Below, piece after piece: positions 31,956-43,791 of a stretch of DNA of 64,000 nucleotides. Source of the DNA: Prochlorococcus sp. AG-412-P08 (GTDB lineage Bacteria; Cyanobacteriota; Cyanobacteriia; PCC-6307; Cyanobiaceae); assembly GCA_003214695.1 (NCBI GenBank), contig QCLI01000002.1, positions 112,789 through 176,788 on the forward strand, written 5' to 3'. Under the pieces are notes generated by a model. That model did not search any database and was not told where the DNA came from. It saw only the letters and a program-made list of their open reading frames with translations. A program made the translations under genes and the position numbers. The stretch's first letter is position 1. The number at the start of each line of letters is the position of its first letter.

Positions 31956-33155
31956 ATGCAGGTACCTCCATTTAGTCTTCAAAAACAGTTGTCCCAAATA
32001 GGACAAGAACTTGATTCCGCTGTTTGGAGAGTGATTAATAGTGGCCATTTTATAGGCGGGGAGGAAGTGAAAAACTTTGAGAAATCTTTCGCAGAAGCCT
32101 GCAATGTTAGTTATTCAATTGGATGTAATAGTGGAACTGATGCATTGGTTCTTGCCCTAAGAGCATTGGATATTGGACCTGGAGATGAGGTCATAACTTC
32201 TTCTTTTAGCTTCTTTGCGACGGCTGAGGCTATCAGCAATGTTGGTGCGAAACCTGTTTTTGTAGATGTAGACCCAATTAACTATTTATTAGATCTCCGC
32301 TTAATTAAACAAGCCATTAATTCTTCTACAAAAGCAATTTTGCCAGTCCATCTCTTTGGTTGCCCTATAGATATGACTGAATTAGTTTCTTTTGCTAGGG
32401 AAAAGGGATTAAAGGTCATAGAAGATTGTGCACAGGCTGCAGGGTCAAGCTGGGGCGGTAAGTCGGTTGGAAGTATGGGAGATGCGGGGTGCTTTAGTTT
32501 TTTCCCAACCAAGAATTTAGGAGCTGCTGGAGATGGGGGTGCAGTCACAACAAATGACCCTGAGTTGGCACAACGTATTAGACAGCTTGCTGTTCATGGA
32601 ATGCCTCGGAGATATTTCCATACGGAAGTTGGATATAACAGTAGACTAGATTCGATTCAGGCTGCAATCCTTAATGTAAAATTGCCCCTTTTGCCTAAAT
32701 GGATAAGGGAGAGGCAGAAAATTGCTGAACAATATAATGATTTATTAGAGGGATTGCCAGGTATAGAATTGCCCTTTTCTTCTTTAGAAAATGATCATGT
32801 TCACTCATGGAATCAATATGTAATTAGAGTCAAAGATATTCCTTGCTTTGATGAAATAGGAGAAGATAATAGTGGTCAAGCAAAGGAAATTATTTGCTCT
32901 AATTTACCTAATAGTAAAGCTAGGGACTGGCTCAAGAGGAGTCTTGAGGAAAAAGGAGTTAATACAATTATTTATTACCCAATTCCAATACATCTCCAGC
33001 CTGCATATAAAGAACTTGAGTCTAATTCAATATCTTTAGATAATACTGAGAGGCTGTGTAGCCAAGTTCTAAGTTTGCCAATCTTCCCTGAGCTAACAAT
33101 AGAAGAGCAAGAGCATGTTGTAAATTCAATTAGACAATTAGTACAAAGAAAATAG
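31956..33155 (+). CDS. DegT/DnrJ/EryC1/StrS aminotransferase family protein
   Basis: 399 aa; GCNSGTDALVLALRALDIGPGDEVITSSFSFFATAEAI, EDCAQAAGS, SFFPTKNLGAAGDGGAV. Confidence 0.95.
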   Translation: MQVPPFSLQKQLSQIGQELDSAVWRVINSGHFIGGEEVKNFEKSFAEACNVSYSIGCNSGTDALVLALRALDIGPGDEVITSSFSFFATAEAISNVGAKPVFVDVDPINYLLDLRLIKQAINSSTKAILPVHLFGCPIDMTELVSFAREKGLKVIEDCAQAAGSSWGGKSVGSMGDAGCFSFFPTKNLGAAGDGGAVTTNDPELAQRIRQLAVHGMPRRYFHTEVGYNSRLDSIQAAILNVKLPLLPKWIRERQKIAEQYNDLLEGLPGIELPFSSLENDHVHSWNQYVIRVKDIPCFDEIGEDNSGQAKEIICSNLPNSKARDWLKRSLEEKGVNTIIYYPIPIHLQPAYKELESNSISLDNTERLCSQVLSLPIFPELTIEEQEHVVNSIRQLVQRK

Positions 33156-33172
33156 TCGAAAATATCTTGTTT

Positions 33173-33745
33173 TTATTCAAATAATTCAGTTTTTAAAAAC
33201 TGACAGGTTCGATACCATGCCGTGATACTTTTGCCATCTAGAGCTTCATTGCCACTTGCAATTACATCATTTAATTCGGTCGCTGACATTTCTAATACGT
33301 CGATGTCTTCGTCTTCATCTCCTTCTGGCTTAGTGCTCAAAGGCTCAATTCCCCGTGCTAAGAACAGATGAATGATTTCATCAGAGTAGCCTGGACAAGG
33401 GAGCATTGTTCCTAAAGGGTCCCATTGAGAAGCTTTATAACCAGCCTCTTCTTGTAGTTCTCTCTTGATTGATGTAAGGGGATCTTCATCTGTCTCAAGT
33501 GTGCCTGCTGGAAATTCAAGTATTCTTCTTGATACTGCAAATCTGTATTGTCTTAAAATAATTATTTTCCCATCTTCTCTTATTGGAACGGCTAGGGCTG
33601 CTCCAGGATGGTGGATGGTTCCAAAAGTCCCCTCAACACCAATAGGCAGTTCAAGCTTCTTGATCTCAAAACTGATTTTTTTTGCATTGACTGATTCAAT
33701 TATTTCTAGAGTTTTAGATGGTTCTATTGGCGATAATGGTGGCAT
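33173..33745 (-). CDS. NUDIX hydrolase (ADP-ribose pyrophosphatase-like)
   Basis: 190 aa; Nudix box GTLETDEDPLTSIKRELQEEAGY. Confidence 0.93.
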   Translation of the reverse strand: MPPLSPIEPSKTLEIIESVNAKKISFEIKKLELPIGVEGTFGTIHHPGAALAVPIREDGKIIILRQYRFAVSRRILEFPAGTLETDEDPLTSIKRELQEEAGYKASQWDPLGTMLPCPGYSDEIIHLFLARGIEPLSTKPEGDEDEDIDVLEMSATELNDVIASGNEALDGKSITAWYRTCQFLKTELFE

Positions 33746-33811
33746 GGTGAAAACTGAGCGATGAAAATTATGACTTTATTATCATGACCTTAATTTGTTG
33801 TTGATTTATTC

Positions 33812-34393
33812 TTACTCTTGCCAACCTCTTTGAGGGGGGATCTGACTTGGTGGAGCAGGATTTTTTTTAAGTGCTTCAGCGAGTGGAATTATTACGAAAT
33901 TTCTTTGGATTGAATGAGGGTGCGGGAGTGTGAGATCTGAACTGTTTACTTGAAGTTCTCCCCATGCCAGGAGGTCTATATCTAGAGACCTTGGGCCCCA
34001 CCTCAGAGATTTGATGCTTCTATCTCTCCCAAAATCTTTTTCTATCAATAAGAATCGTTTTAGGAGTTTTCTTGCTAATTCGATAGAAGGGGGTACTTCT
34101 AAAAAGTTTCCTCCTTGAACAACTAATACAGCATTCACAAAATCTGGTTGCCCTTGTGGTCCTCCTATCGGCTTGGTTTTATATAAGGGTGACCAGACAA
34201 AAACACTTTCTGAATCTACCGAAACCTTGCTTCTGCTCTTGTTGAGATATGAACAAATCCATTCATTAATAACTTTCTCTATTACAGGCCTAGCAATGAT
34301 TAGTGTTGATTCTGGGGAGCCTGCAGGGCTATTCGTATTTGCGCCTAATCCAATTGTCAGAGTTTGCGGAATTGAATTGTTAATGGAAGACAT
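33812..34393 (-). CDS. folK: 2-amino-4-hydroxy-6-hydroxymethyldihydropteridine pyrophosphokinase
   Basis: 193 aa; TIGLGANTNSPAGSPE, RWGPRSLDIDLLAWG, LPHPH. Confidence 0.94.
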   Translation of the reverse strand: MSSINNSIPQTLTIGLGANTNSPAGSPESTLIIARPVIEKVINEWICSYLNKSRSKVSVDSESVFVWSPLYKTKPIGGPQGQPDFVNAVLVVQGGNFLEVPPSIELARKLLKRFLLIEKDFGRDRSIKSLRWGPRSLDIDLLAWGELQVNSSDLTLPHPHSIQRNFVIIPLAEALKKNPAPPSQIPPQRGWQE

Positions 34394-34481
34394 GCTCTAA
34401 ATAGTCAAACTGATGCGAAAATGATCTGGGTTGGGAGATTCGATGGTTCCTACTAGCACACAACCAAAGGGTATGACTTAA

Positions 34482-36560
34482 ATGCTTTCTTCTCTAGATC
34501 AATCAAATAGAGCGTTTCCTTTGGCTGCAGTCACTGGTCATGGAACTTTAAAGTTAGCTTTAATGCTTGCTGCAGTTGATCCAGGCTTAGGTGGAGTCAT
34601 TATTGCCGGTGGAAGAGGAACAGGAAAATCTGTATTAGCAAGAGGCTTGCATGCTCTTTTGCCACCTATTGAAGTCCTAAATGTTGATTGTCCAGAAGAT
34701 TTTAATGGATCTCGACCTTATGGAAGAAACCTAGACCCGAATTTCCCAGAGGAATGGGATGAGGCTACAAATAAGTTAATTGAACAAAAAGAGTTCCTTT
34801 TTGCAGAGAGTCATGAGACAGAGCTACCTAGAAAAGTTATTCAAGCTCCTTTTGTCCAAGTTCCTCTCGGTATTACAGAAGACCGTCTTGTTGGGTCAGT
34901 CGATGTGACGGCTTCGTTAGATAGTGGAAGTGCTGTTTTCCAACCAGGATTATTAGCAGAATCACATAGAGGTGTTTTGTATATCGATGAACTTAACCTG
35001 CTTGATGATGGAATTGTCAATCTCATGTTGGCTGCTGTCGGCTCAGGTGAAAACTTAGTTGAACGTGAAGGGCTAAGTCTTAGTCATCCTTGTAGACCTC
35101 TTTTGATTGCTACTTACAATCCCGAGGAAGGCGCTGTTCGTGACCATTTGTTAGACCGTTTTGCGATTGTTCTATCAGCTGATCAGATTGTTTCTAATGA
35201 ACAGAGAGTGGAAATTACACAGTCTGCAATTTCATTTGGTCAGAGTACTGAAAGTTTTTCTAAAAAGTGGGAAGAGGCAACTGAAGCATTATCTACGCAA
35301 TTATTATTAGCTAGACAATGGTTACCTGATGTAGCCATTAGTAAGGAGCAGATTCAGTATTTAGTAAATGAGGCAATTCGTGGAGGCGTTGAGGGACACC
35401 GTTCTGAGCTTTATGCTGCTCGCGTGGCAAAAGCTCATGCTGCTTTGTCTGGGCGAGATAAGGTTGACGCTGAGGACTTACAAGTAGCTGTTCGTCTTGT
35501 TATCGCTCCTAGGGCATTGCAGTTACCACCTGATGAAGAGCAAATGGAACCACCTCCACCAGAAGATCAACAGCAACCACCACCGCCTGACGAGTCGCCA
35601 GAGGATGGGCCAGAAGAAGATGATACGGATGATGACACTCCAGATGAAGAGTCGGCACCTCCTATCCCGGAAGAATTCATGCTGGATCCAGAGGCTTGTG
35701 CTATTGATCCAGACTTGTTGTTATTCTCTGCTGCTAAATCAAAGAGTGGAAGTAGTGGTAGCAGATCGGCAGTATTTAGCGATAGTAGAGGTAGATATGT
35801 AAAACCAATTATTCCTCGGGGACCAGTTACAAGAATTGCGGTTGATGCAACGCTAAGAGCAGCAGCCCCTTATCAAAAGGCTAGAAGGGAAAGACAACCT
35901 GAAAGAAAAGTTATTGTAGAAGAAGGTGATTTACGAGCGAAACTCCTTCAAAAGAAAGCAGGCTCTTTGGTTATTTTCTTAGTTGATGCAAGTGGTTCAA
36001 TGGCACTTAACCGCATGCAAAGCGCTAAAGGGGCTTTAATTAGATTGTTGACAGAAGCTTATGAGAGTAGGGATGAAGTTTCTCTAATTCCATTTAGAGG
36101 AGATCATGCTGAAGTCTTGCTGCCACCTACACGATCTATTACTGCCGCAAAACGTAGATTAGAGACAATGCCATGTGGAGGAGGATCTCCATTGGCACAT
36201 GGTTTGACCCAGGCTGCAAGAGTTGGTGCAAATGCTCTTTCTACTGGCGATCTGGGCCAAGTGGTAGTTGTTGCGATTACTGATGGGAGAGGTAACGTAC
36301 CTTTAAGCAAATCTCTAGGTCAACCTGAATTGGATGGAGAGGTGACAGTTGACTTAAAGCAAGAAGTGCTGGATGTTGCTTCGCGTTATCGCACCTTAGG
36401 TATTAAATTGTTGGTAATAGATACGGAAAGAAAGTTTATAGCAAGTGGTATTGGGAAAGATTTAGCGGAAGCTGCGGGAGGCAAATATGTGCAGCTACCG
36501 AAGGCAACAGATCAGGCACTTGCATCTATTGCTATGGATGCAATTAATACTGTTAAGTAA
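34482..36560 (+). CDS. chlD: magnesium chelatase ATPase subunit D
   Basis: 692 aa; AAA+ domain, Pro/acidic linker ([36 protein letters not shown]), VWA domain with MIDAS (LVDASGSMA). Confidence 0.97.
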   Translation: MLSSLDQSNRAFPLAAVTGHGTLKLALMLAAVDPGLGGVIIAGGRGTGKSVLARGLHALLPPIEVLNVDCPEDFNGSRPYGRNLDPNFPEEWDEATNKLIEQKEFLFAESHETELPRKVIQAPFVQVPLGITEDRLVGSVDVTASLDSGSAVFQPGLLAESHRGVLYIDELNLLDDGIVNLMLAAVGSGENLVEREGLSLSHPCRPLLIATYNPEEGAVRDHLLDRFAIVLSADQIVSNEQRVEITQSAISFGQSTESFSKKWEEATEALSTQLLLARQWLPDVAISKEQIQYLVNEAIRGGVEGHRSELYAARVAKAHAALSGRDKVDAEDLQVAVRLVIAPRALQLPPDEEQMEPPPPEDQQQPPPPDESPEDGPEEDDTDDDTPDEESAPPIPEEFMLDPEACAIDPDLLLFSAAKSKSGSSGSRSAVFSDSRGRYVKPIIPRGPVTRIAVDATLRAAAPYQKARRERQPERKVIVEEGDLRAKLLQKKAGSLVIFLVDASGSMALNRMQSAKGALIRLLTEAYESRDEVSLIPFRGDHAEVLLPPTRSITAAKRRLETMPCGGGSPLAHGLTQAARVGANALSTGDLGQVVVVAITDGRGNVPLSKSLGQPELDGEVTVDLKQEVLDVASRYRTLGIKLLVIDTERKFIASGIGKDLAEAAGGKYVQLPKATDQALASIAMDAINTVK

Positions 36561-36564
36561 ATAA

Positions 36565-37410
36565 TTATTTGTATATATCGTTAAAGAGTTTACCTACTCC
36601 TATAGCTGCATCTTTTAATGCATTCCTTAAATCATCGTCATTAACTATTTCATCTACCTTGTCACTGATTCTATCAATCTTTGCTGTAAAAGATTTCACG
36701 GAGCCTGTGCTTGCTTTGATATCTTGGAGAACCTTTGGGTCATCAATAGAACTGAGAATACTGTTGATATGATTAACTGATTTCTTAAGATCTCTGATAA
36801 TTGGCATGGCTTTATACAATTCTAATTTTGATAATCTTATTAATTCATCTAGATTTTCTTGAGTACTATCAAATTGCTCAATAGAAGAGACCATCTTTTC
36901 GATAATTTCTTGTTTATCAGCATCATTAATAAACTTATTGAGATCTCCAGCTAATTTAGACATATTACTAAGGTCATTACCTTTTATAGAATCACCCTCG
37001 CAAAGAATTAGCTTCTGGACACATTCTTTTCCTGTTGGAAGCATTTTCAAACCATCAATAGGTTCGCCTTGGCTATTAAGAGAGATTTGAGCATCTCCGC
37101 CTAATAGTGAGTTCGTTTCAATTTTTGCTGTGACTGGCTTGAATAAAACAAGGTCATTAGTATTAATTCTGATTTTTGCTTTTACATCTTTTGGTGTAAA
37201 AGTGATGGCTTGTACGTTTCCTATTTGAATACCTCGGAAAGTAACTGGAGTCCCATTTGACAACCCTGTTGCATCAGTGAAGTTGGCTGTAATATTCCAT
37301 GTTTCTCTACTAATTTTTAAACCTTTCAACCAAAATGTTAGCCCTGAAAAGATTACTACTCCCCCTATAAGGGAAAATCCAACAATGGCATCACGGTAAC
37401 TGCGACGCAT
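36565..37410 (-). CDS. MCE/MlaD family lipid transport substrate-binding protein
   Basis: 281 aa; N-terminal TM plus MCE core FTDATGLSNGTPVTFRGIQIGNVQAI. Confidence 0.92.
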   Translation of the reverse strand: MRRSYRDAIVGFSLIGGVVIFSGLTFWLKGLKISRETWNITANFTDATGLSNGTPVTFRGIQIGNVQAITFTPKDVKAKIRINTNDLVLFKPVTAKIETNSLLGGDAQISLNSQGEPIDGLKMLPTGKECVQKLILCEGDSIKGNDLSNMSKLAGDLNKFINDADKQEIIEKMVSSIEQFDSTQENLDELIRLSKLELYKAMPIIRDLKKSVNHINSILSSIDDPKVLQDIKASTGSVKSFTAKIDRISDKVDEIVNDDDLRNALKDAAIGVGKLFNDIYK

Positions 37411-37415
37411 AAGAA

Positions 37416-38228
37416 TTAAATTTCTTTGGGTTTCATTGGCCCTTCAAGACTACCTGTTCTGAACTGTTTAATGAAGGGGTTCTCAGTTTTCTTGAAATCT
37501 TCGATAGAGCCATCCCATTGGAATTTGCCTCCGTATATCATCACAACTCTTTCTGAAGCTCTTTCAATAGTACTAAGGACATGACTAACTACGATTGAAC
37601 ATCCTTTTGCTAGAGTGGTTGTCTTAACTATTAGATCTTCGATTCTTGTACTAGCAACTGGATCTAAACCTGCGGTAGGTTCATCAAAAAGTAAAAGTGG
37701 CGTTGAAGATGAATTATTTATAGGGTCATTGATCAAAGCCCGTGCAAAACTTACTCGTTTTTGCATACCTCCACTTAATTGACCTGGGAATTTCTCCGCA
37801 ATGTCGTAAAGACCAACTTCTTCAAGGCAGGCAATAACAATATCTTTAATTTCCTTATCTCCAATTTGAGAACTTTTCTTTAAAAGAAACCCCACATTTT
37901 CTTCTACTGTAAGCGAGGCAATTAATGCTGGGTTTTGAAAAACAAAGCGAACATCTGGAGGGATATTTTGGTCTAGGCGTAAGTACTTTTGGATTACTCC
38001 AAATAATTTTAATTCTCCGCTAGATGGAAGTAATAATCCTGCCAATAATCTCAATACTGTTGATTTCCCTGACCCAGACGGACCAATAATTGCAATTCTT
38101 TCCCCAGGCTTCATTGTTAGACTAACTTTGCTCAGAACAGAATTTGTTCCCCATTGCATTGACAAGTCATCCAGCTCAACTACCGGAGAGGTTTTGCTGA
38201 ATAAAGTTTTAGATGGTAAATCTTTCAT
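37416..38228 (-). CDS. ABC transporter ATP-binding protein (MlaF-type)
   Basis: 270 aa; Walker A GPSGSGKSTVLRLL, LSGGMQKRVSFARAL, LLFDEPTAGLDP; adjacent to MCE gene. Confidence 0.95.
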   Translation of the reverse strand: MKDLPSKTLFSKTSPVVELDDLSMQWGTNSVLSKVSLTMKPGERIAIIGPSGSGKSTVLRLLAGLLLPSSGELKLFGVIQKYLRLDQNIPPDVRFVFQNPALIASLTVEENVGFLLKKSSQIGDKEIKDIVIACLEEVGLYDIAEKFPGQLSGGMQKRVSFARALINDPINNSSSTPLLLFDEPTAGLDPVASTRIEDLIVKTTTLAKGCSIVVSHVLSTIERASERVVMIYGGKFQWDGSIEDFKKTENPFIKQFRTGSLEGPMKPKEI

Positions 38229-38323
38229 ATCATTATTTATTTTATCGGACTATAAAGTAGTGTCCTTTAGGGGTCTCTTAATATCGACCCGAGTTGTTTT
38301 AAAGTGCCTCTCCTAGTAAACCA

Positions 38324-39733
38324 TTGAAAGAACGGATTCCCAGAGGGCGCAAATCTTTACGATGGCGTAGGAAGAGTTCCCAAAGAGCTCGAAGTTTTGA
38401 TTTGTTTGGGCGATTTCAAAGAGCATTGAGTTGGTTGTTGCCTGGATTGGTTGTGAAGAGATGGATGCTTATCTCCGTCTTTGGTTTAATAGTGGCTTCC
38501 TTTGGCTTGATTATATGGGCTGATTTGAGGCCAATTTATTGGGGTATAGAGCTAATATTTTCCCTGATAGGGGTGATTACTAAGTTTTTGCCTAGTAGTA
38601 TTACCGGACCAATTTTATTGTTGACTGGAATTTCGCTTTTGATTTGGGGCCAGAACAGAAGCTTTAAATCAATTCAAAAAGCAGTTGCCCCTGAAAAAGA
38701 TGACATTCTGATCAACGCTTTACGGGCTAAAAGTAGGTTGAATCGAGGACCTAATATTGTTGCTATTGGTGGTGGGACAGGACTTTCGACGCTTCTAATG
38801 GGATTAAAAAGATATAGCAATCGAATTACTGCAATTGTGACTGTTGCTGATGATGGAGGAAGTAGCGGAATTTTAAGGAGAGAACTTGGAGTGCAACCAC
38901 CAGGAGATATTAGAAATTGTCTGGCAGCTCTTGCTACTGAAGAATCTTTGATAACACGTCTTTTCCAATATCGATTTTCTTCTGGGACAGGTTTGGTAGG
39001 ACATAGTTTTGGAAACCTTTTCTTGTCCGCGTTAACTTCGATTACTGGGAATCTTGAAGCAGCTATTACTGCTTCAAGTCGTGTTCTGGATGTGCGAGGA
39101 CAAGTTGTTCCTGCAACTAATGTTGATGTTCGTTTATGGGCAGAACTCCAGAATGGAGATCGAATTGAAGGCGAGTCTGCAATAAGTGAGGCCAAATATC
39201 CAATTGTTCGAATTGGATGTTTCCCTGAAAAGCCCCCAGCTTTGCCTAGCGCTATTGAGGCCCTTGAAAATGCTGAATTGATTGTTCTAGGTCCTGGGAG
39301 TCTTTATACATCTCTTTTACCGAACTTGTTGATCCCACAGATTGTGGAAGCAATTCAAAGAAGCAAAGCGACTAAGCTTTACATCTGTAATTTAATGACT
39401 CAACCTGGAGAAACTGATGGACTTGACGTGTCTGGACACGTTAGGGCTATAGAGGGACAGCTAGCTATCTTTGGTATTACAAAAAGAATTTTCGATATAA
39501 TCATTGCCCAGAATGACTTTCCCCCCTCAAGGTTGCTTGATTATTACCTGTCTAGAGGGGCTGAGCCAGTTAAATGTGATGTTAGTAGTCTTAATGCTAA
39601 AGGTTATAAGGTTTTCAAGGGATTACTGCAATCATTTAAAAAAACAACCTCTTGGTCAGTGTTAAGACATGACCCTGAAAGATTATCTTTGGCTGTTATG
39701 CGAGCATTTAAAAATGATAGAAGAGATATTTAA
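38324..39733 (+). CDS. yvcK: gluconeogenesis factor YvcK/CofD-like protein
   Basis: 469 aa with N-terminal TM region; [55 protein letters not shown]; begins at TTG. Confidence 0.93.
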   Translation: MKERIPRGRKSLRWRRKSSQRARSFDLFGRFQRALSWLLPGLVVKRWMLISVFGLIVASFGLIIWADLRPIYWGIELIFSLIGVITKFLPSSITGPILLLTGISLLIWGQNRSFKSIQKAVAPEKDDILINALRAKSRLNRGPNIVAIGGGTGLSTLLMGLKRYSNRITAIVTVADDGGSSGILRRELGVQPPGDIRNCLAALATEESLITRLFQYRFSSGTGLVGHSFGNLFLSALTSITGNLEAAITASSRVLDVRGQVVPATNVDVRLWAELQNGDRIEGESAISEAKYPIVRIGCFPEKPPALPSAIEALENAELIVLGPGSLYTSLLPNLLIPQIVEAIQRSKATKLYICNLMTQPGETDGLDVSGHVRAIEGQLAIFGITKRIFDIIIAQNDFPPSRLLDYYLSRGAEPVKCDVSSLNAKGYKVFKGLLQSFKKTTSWSVLRHDPERLSLAVMRAFKNDRRDI

Positions 39734-40275
39734 TAAGCGTCTTGCATTTCGTAAAAATCAGGCTGAACATAGTCCTTTCTTAATGGCCATCCTTTCCAAT
39801 CTTCTGGCATTAATAATCTTTTAGGATGAGGGTGTCCAACAAAATTAACACCAAACATGTCGTATGTTTCTCTTTCTTGCCAGTCAGAACCTTGGAAAAT
39901 TTTATAAAGAGATGGTACTTTTAGATCACCTTCTCTGTCTAGGTAAACCTTTAAACGAACTTCATTTGGTTTTGAGCCTTTCTTATACTCTTTAATTTCT
40001 ATTAGATGGTAGAAACAAACTATTTTCTTGCCTGGTCCCTCATCATAGCCTCCTTGGCATTCTAAGTAATTAAATCCATGACTCTTTAAGCTTGAAACAA
40101 CTTCTATTAGCAAATCAGGAATTACATTGATAATTTCAATTCCAATATGATCAGGTTTATTAACCGTATGAGCTAAGCCTTCATCGCAAAGGAATTGACT
40201 TATTGGCCCTCTTTGAGGAGCTGTTTCTTTTTCGACTTGCTTGTCTTGATTCAGCTCGCTTTGATTTTCACCCAT
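39730..40275 (-). CDS. ndhJ: NAD(P)H-quinone oxidoreductase subunit J
   Basis: 181 aa; [32 protein letters not shown]. Confidence 0.96.
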   Translation of the reverse strand: MGENQSELNQDKQVEKETAPQRGPISQFLCDEGLAHTVNKPDHIGIEIINVIPDLLIEVVSSLKSHGFNYLECQGGYDEGPGKKIVCFYHLIEIKEYKKGSKPNEVRLKVYLDREGDLKVPSLYKIFQGSDWQERETYDMFGVNFVGHPHPKRLLMPEDWKGWPLRKDYVQPDFYEMQDAY

Positions 40276-40286
40276 GAGATAATTAA

Positions 40287-41006
40287 TTAGTTAGCGTTAG
40301 TTTCTTCAATTAGTTTTTCTGATTTGATTTTTACTTCTTTCCCAGCTTGTAATGCTTCCTTTTGACTTTCAGCATTTAAGTAAGAACCAGTTACTAATGG
40401 ATCAATTCTTTTCATCTGATGAGAAATAGTGAAGTAGCGATGCTTAGGAGCTATTTTCTCACGTTCGGTAAATGATTCATTTCCTACTTTTTTCCTAAGT
40501 TTGATGACTGCGTCGAAAATTGCTTCTGGTCTAGGTGGGCATCCAGGTAAATATAAATCAACAGGTATGAGTTTATCTACTCCACGAACAGCTGTGGTTG
40601 AGTCAGCGCTAAACATACCACCAGTAATGGTGCAAGCACCCATTGCAATTACATATTTAGGGTCTGGCATTTGTTCATAAAGTCTGACTAGAGCAGGAGC
40701 CATTTTCATGGTTACAGTTCCCGCAACTATTAAAAGGTCAGCTTGCCTGGGAGAGCTTCTTGGAACAAGTCCAAAACGATCAAAATCAAATCGAGAGCCA
40801 ATTAATGCTGCAAATTCAATAAAACAACAAGCAGTTCCATATAAAAGTGGCCATAAGCTGCTTAATCTTGCCCAGTTATGCAAATCATCGAGACTAGTAA
40901 GAATAATATTTTCACTTAAATCGGTAGTAATTGTTGGTGCACCAACTGGACCGCATGTTGCTGATCTAATCTCTCGAACAGATTGCGCTGAAGAAAAAGT
41001 ATTCAT
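40287..41006 (-). CDS. ndhK: NAD(P)H-quinone oxidoreductase subunit K
   Basis: [52 protein letters not shown]; internal start MNTFSSAQ preferred over the listed start at 41045. Confidence 0.96.
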   Translation of the reverse strand: MNTFSSAQSVREIRSATCGPVGAPTITTDLSENIILTSLDDLHNWARLSSLWPLLYGTACCFIEFAALIGSRFDFDRFGLVPRSSPRQADLLIVAGTVTMKMAPALVRLYEQMPDPKYVIAMGACTITGGMFSADSTTAVRGVDKLIPVDLYLPGCPPRPEAIFDAVIKLRKKVGNESFTEREKIAPKHRYFTISHQMKRIDPLVTGSYLNAESQKEALQAGKEVKIKSEKLIEETNAN

Positions 41007-41010
41007 AGAC

Positions 41011-41373
41011 CTAACTCCATTCAAGTGCACCTTTGCGCCAAGCATATGCTAGTGCAACTATAAGAATTGAAATGAAAATAAGTGCTTCTATGAATGCTAG
41101 TAATCCAAGTTTGTGAAATGCAACTGCCCATGGATACAGAAACACTGTTTCTACGTCGAAAATAACGAATACAAGTGCAAACATGTAATACCTGATATTA
41201 AATTGAATCCATGCTCCCCCAATTGGTTCCATGCCAGATTCATAAGTTAATTCTCTTTCCCCAGGTTTGCTTTTTGGAGAAATTAGTTTATTTGTGACGA
41301 GAGCAAGAACTGGAACTGCAGCTGATATCAATAGAAAACCAAGGAATGCGTCGTAACCCTCAAGAGTAAACAT
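41011..41373 (-). CDS. ndhC: NAD(P)H-quinone oxidoreductase subunit 3
   Basis: 120 aa; [41 protein letters not shown]. Confidence 0.97.
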   Translation of the reverse strand: MFTLEGYDAFLGFLLISAAVPVLALVTNKLISPKSKPGERELTYESGMEPIGGAWIQFNIRYYMFALVFVIFDVETVFLYPWAVAFHKLGLLAFIEALIFISILIVALAYAWRKGALEWS

Positions 41374-41443
41374 GATGCATTAAATACTTGATTATTAGTT
41401 TGGCACCCACTTAAGCGCACTTTCCTCGATAGAGTTAGGTTGT

Positions 41444-41890
41444 GTGAAACTGCAAACGGTGAGAGATGAACAAAAACCTGCATTAGATGAGACAAATGCC
41501 AATAAATCTGGCAATAGTCCTAGTGATGCAGAGAAAAAATTAGATCTGAAACTTCAAGACCTAGAGCAGGATCTCAGCCAAAATAGGTTTGAATGCAGAG
41601 GATGTGGTTATGTTTATGACCCTAATGAGGGGCTGCGGAAATATAATATCCCTCCAGGAACTCCTTTTTTGGAAATAGATCAAGAAATCTTCCGTTGCCC
41701 TGTTTGCAGAGCACGATATGGTGCTTACAAAGATATAGGGGCTAAATTTGTACCTACTGATGGTTTTGAAGATAATGTTGTTTATGGATTTGGATTTAAT
41801 ACTCTTCCCCCAGGTCAAAAAAATGTCCTTATTTTTGGCGGCTTAGCCTTTGCCGCTGCTTGTTTTTTATCCCTTTACTCCTTGCATTAA
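41444..41890 (+). CDS. rub: membrane-anchored rubredoxin (RubA)
   Basis: 148 aa; [13 protein letters not shown] and [11 protein letters not shown] with C-terminal TM; GTG start. Confidence 0.94.
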   Translation: MKLQTVRDEQKPALDETNANKSGNSPSDAEKKLDLKLQDLEQDLSQNRFECRGCGYVYDPNEGLRKYNIPPGTPFLEIDQEIFRCPVCRARYGAYKDIGAKFVPTDGFEDNVVYGFGFNTLPPGQKNVLIFGGLAFAAACFLSLYSLH

Positions 41891-41897
41891 GCTTTTC

Positions 41898-42917
41898 ATG
41901 AATCGCTTCATCAACTATTCAGTTAATTTAATTTTAATTCTTTCACTTGGTTTTACCTTGACTGGGTGTGTGACAACTACTCGTTTACCAGTTGAGCCAA
42001 ATAGTCCTTGGGAGGAAATTCAATTAGCCAGTGATGACAACCCTCTTGATATAGCATTTGTTAATGAAAAACATGGTTTTTTAGTTGGAGCAAATAGGTT
42101 AATTCTTGAAACAAATGATGGAGGCTTGACTTGGCAAGAGAGGAGTTTGGAACTCACTAGTGAGGAGAATTTCAGATTGATTAGCATTGACTTTAAAGAA
42201 GATGAAGGTTGGATTGTTGGTCAACCTAACCTTGTTATGCATACTGAAGATGCAGGGCAGAATTGGACGCGTTTATCGCTGGGTAATCAATTGCCTGGTG
42301 ATCCATATCTGATAACAACTCTTGATAAAAATTCAGCGGAATTAGCTACTACTGCTGGTGCGGTATATAGAACAAATGACGCAGGCCAAAATTGGGAAGG
42401 GAGGGTTGCAGAAGCCTCAGGGGGTGTTCGAGACTTGCGTAGAAGAAAAGATGGTACTTATGTAAGCGTAAGTAGTTTAGGTAACTTCTTTGTAACTTTA
42501 GATAGTGGAGATCAAGCCTGGCAGTCTCATCAAAGAGCAAGTAGTAAAAGAGTCCAAACCTTAGGCTTTAAACCCGACGGCCAATTATGGATGCTTTCAA
42601 GAGGAGCAGAGATTCGTCTTAATGACCAAGTTGGTGATTATGAAAGTTGGTCTAAGCCAATAATCCCTTTAGTCAATGGATACAACTATATGGATATGGC
42701 ATGGGACCCAAATGGTGGAATTTGGGCTGGTGGTGGAAATGGAACTCTTTTAGTTAGTAAAGATGATGGGGAAACTTGGGAAAAAGATCCAATTGGTTAC
42801 GCAACTCCAACTAATTTCATTCGAATACTTTTTCTAGAAAATTCTTCAAGTAATTCCCCTAAAGGCTTTGCCTTAGGGGAAAGAGGACATGTTTTACGCT
42901 GGATTGGATACTCATAA
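41898..42917 (+). CDS. ycf48: photosystem II assembly factor Ycf48/HCF136
   Basis: Lipoprotein signal (LGFTLTGC) and BNR-like repeats ([39 protein letters not shown]); internal start MNRFINYS preferred. Confidence 0.95.
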   Translation: MNRFINYSVNLILILSLGFTLTGCVTTTRLPVEPNSPWEEIQLASDDNPLDIAFVNEKHGFLVGANRLILETNDGGLTWQERSLELTSEENFRLISIDFKEDEGWIVGQPNLVMHTEDAGQNWTRLSLGNQLPGDPYLITTLDKNSAELATTAGAVYRTNDAGQNWEGRVAEASGGVRDLRRRKDGTYVSVSSLGNFFVTLDSGDQAWQSHQRASSKRVQTLGFKPDGQLWMLSRGAEIRLNDQVGDYESWSKPIIPLVNGYNYMDMAWDPNGGIWAGGGNGTLLVSKDDGETWEKDPIGYATPTNFIRILFLENSSSNSPKGFALGERGHVLRWIGYS

Positions 42918-43016
42918 ATGGCTTCTAATGCACAACGCTCTGTAACCATGCTGATACACCTGCCCAAACTTTTAGATAGACCCTTGTAGGATCAGGCAGA
43001 TAATACGCGTGAGGCT

Positions 43017-43265
43017 ATGGCTGCCGGCTCCACCGGGGAACGCCCGTTTTTTGAGATCATTACCAGTGTCCGTTATTGGATTATCCATGCCGTGACTCTG
43101 CCTGCGATCTTTATTGCAGGATTCTTATTTGTGTCTACAGGACTTGCCTATGACGCATTTGGAACTCCTAGACCAGATTCCTATTTTCAGGCTTCTGAAA
43201 CTAAGGCACCAGTAGTGTCACAACGCTTTGAATCCAAAGCGCAACTTGACCTGCGCCTGAAATAA
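43017..43265 (+). CDS. psbE: cytochrome b559 alpha subunit
   Basis: 82 aa; [48 protein letters not shown]. Confidence 0.98.
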   Translation: MAAGSTGERPFFEIITSVRYWIIHAVTLPAIFIAGFLFVSTGLAYDAFGTPRPDSYFQASETKAPVVSQRFESKAQLDLRLK

Positions 43266-43268
43266 CCA

Positions 43269-43415
43269 ATGACAAACTCTTCTTCTCCCTTACAGGCTGT
43301 TGAAGTCCGCACCTATCCCATTTTTACGGTGCGTTGGCTTGCAGTTCATGCACTGGCTATCCCAACAGTATTTTTCTTGGGTGCTATTGCGGCAATGCAG
43401 TTCATCCGTCGTTGA
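43269..43415 (+). CDS. psbF: cytochrome b559 beta subunit
   Basis: Not in the ORF track; [48 protein letters not shown]. Confidence 0.97.
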
Positions 43416-43436
43416 TTTACGACTTATTTTTTAGCC

Positions 43437-43556
43437 ATGCAAGTTACTCCAAATCCAAACAAGCTTTCGGTTGAGCTGAACCGAACAAGCCTTTACTTAG
43501 GGCTTTTGCTTGTTTTTGTTCTCGGGATTTTGTTCTCAAGCTATTTCTTTAATTAA
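43437..43556 (+). CDS. psbL: photosystem II protein L
   Basis: Not in the ORF track; [39 protein letters not shown]. Confidence 0.97.
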   Translation: MQVTPNPNKLSVELNRTSLYLGLLLVFVLGILFSSYFFN

Positions 43557-43570
43557 AATCTTTTTTAATC

Positions 43571-43765
43571 ATGAGCAAACTAAAGGGACCTGATGGTCGT
43601 CTACCTGACAGACTTCCTGATGGACGTCCAGCTGTTTCTTGGGAACGTCGTTGGACTGAGGGTCAGTTGCCCTTGTGGTTAGTTGCCACAGCTGGTGGTA
43701 TTGCAGTTATTTTTGTTTTAGGAATCTTCTTCTATGGTTCTTATACAGGTGTTGGGTCAGCCTGA
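43571..43765 (+). CDS. psbJ: photosystem II protein J
   Basis: 64 aa; [31 protein letters not shown]. Confidence 0.96.
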   Translation: MSKLKGPDGRLPDRLPDGRPAVSWERRWTEGQLPLWLVATAGGIAVIFVLGIFFYGSYTGVGSA

Positions 43766-43791
43766 TTCCCTAAATGGCTTTAAAAACTAGT

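Noticed and set aside
35535-35660. Proline/acidic repeat tract in chlD as a possible inserted repeat or phase-variable element
   Set aside because: A proline/acidic linker between AAA and VWA domains is normal for ChlD; codons are mixed rather than a perfect tandem repeat.
38674-39195. 173-aa antisense ORF within yvcK
   Set aside because: Shadow frame opposite a highly conserved coding region; low-complexity Ser/Pro/Arg translation with no recognisable domain.
39730-39733. Overlap of yvcK and ndhJ stops
   Set aside because: Only four bases of convergent stop overlap; common in compact genomes and not informative.
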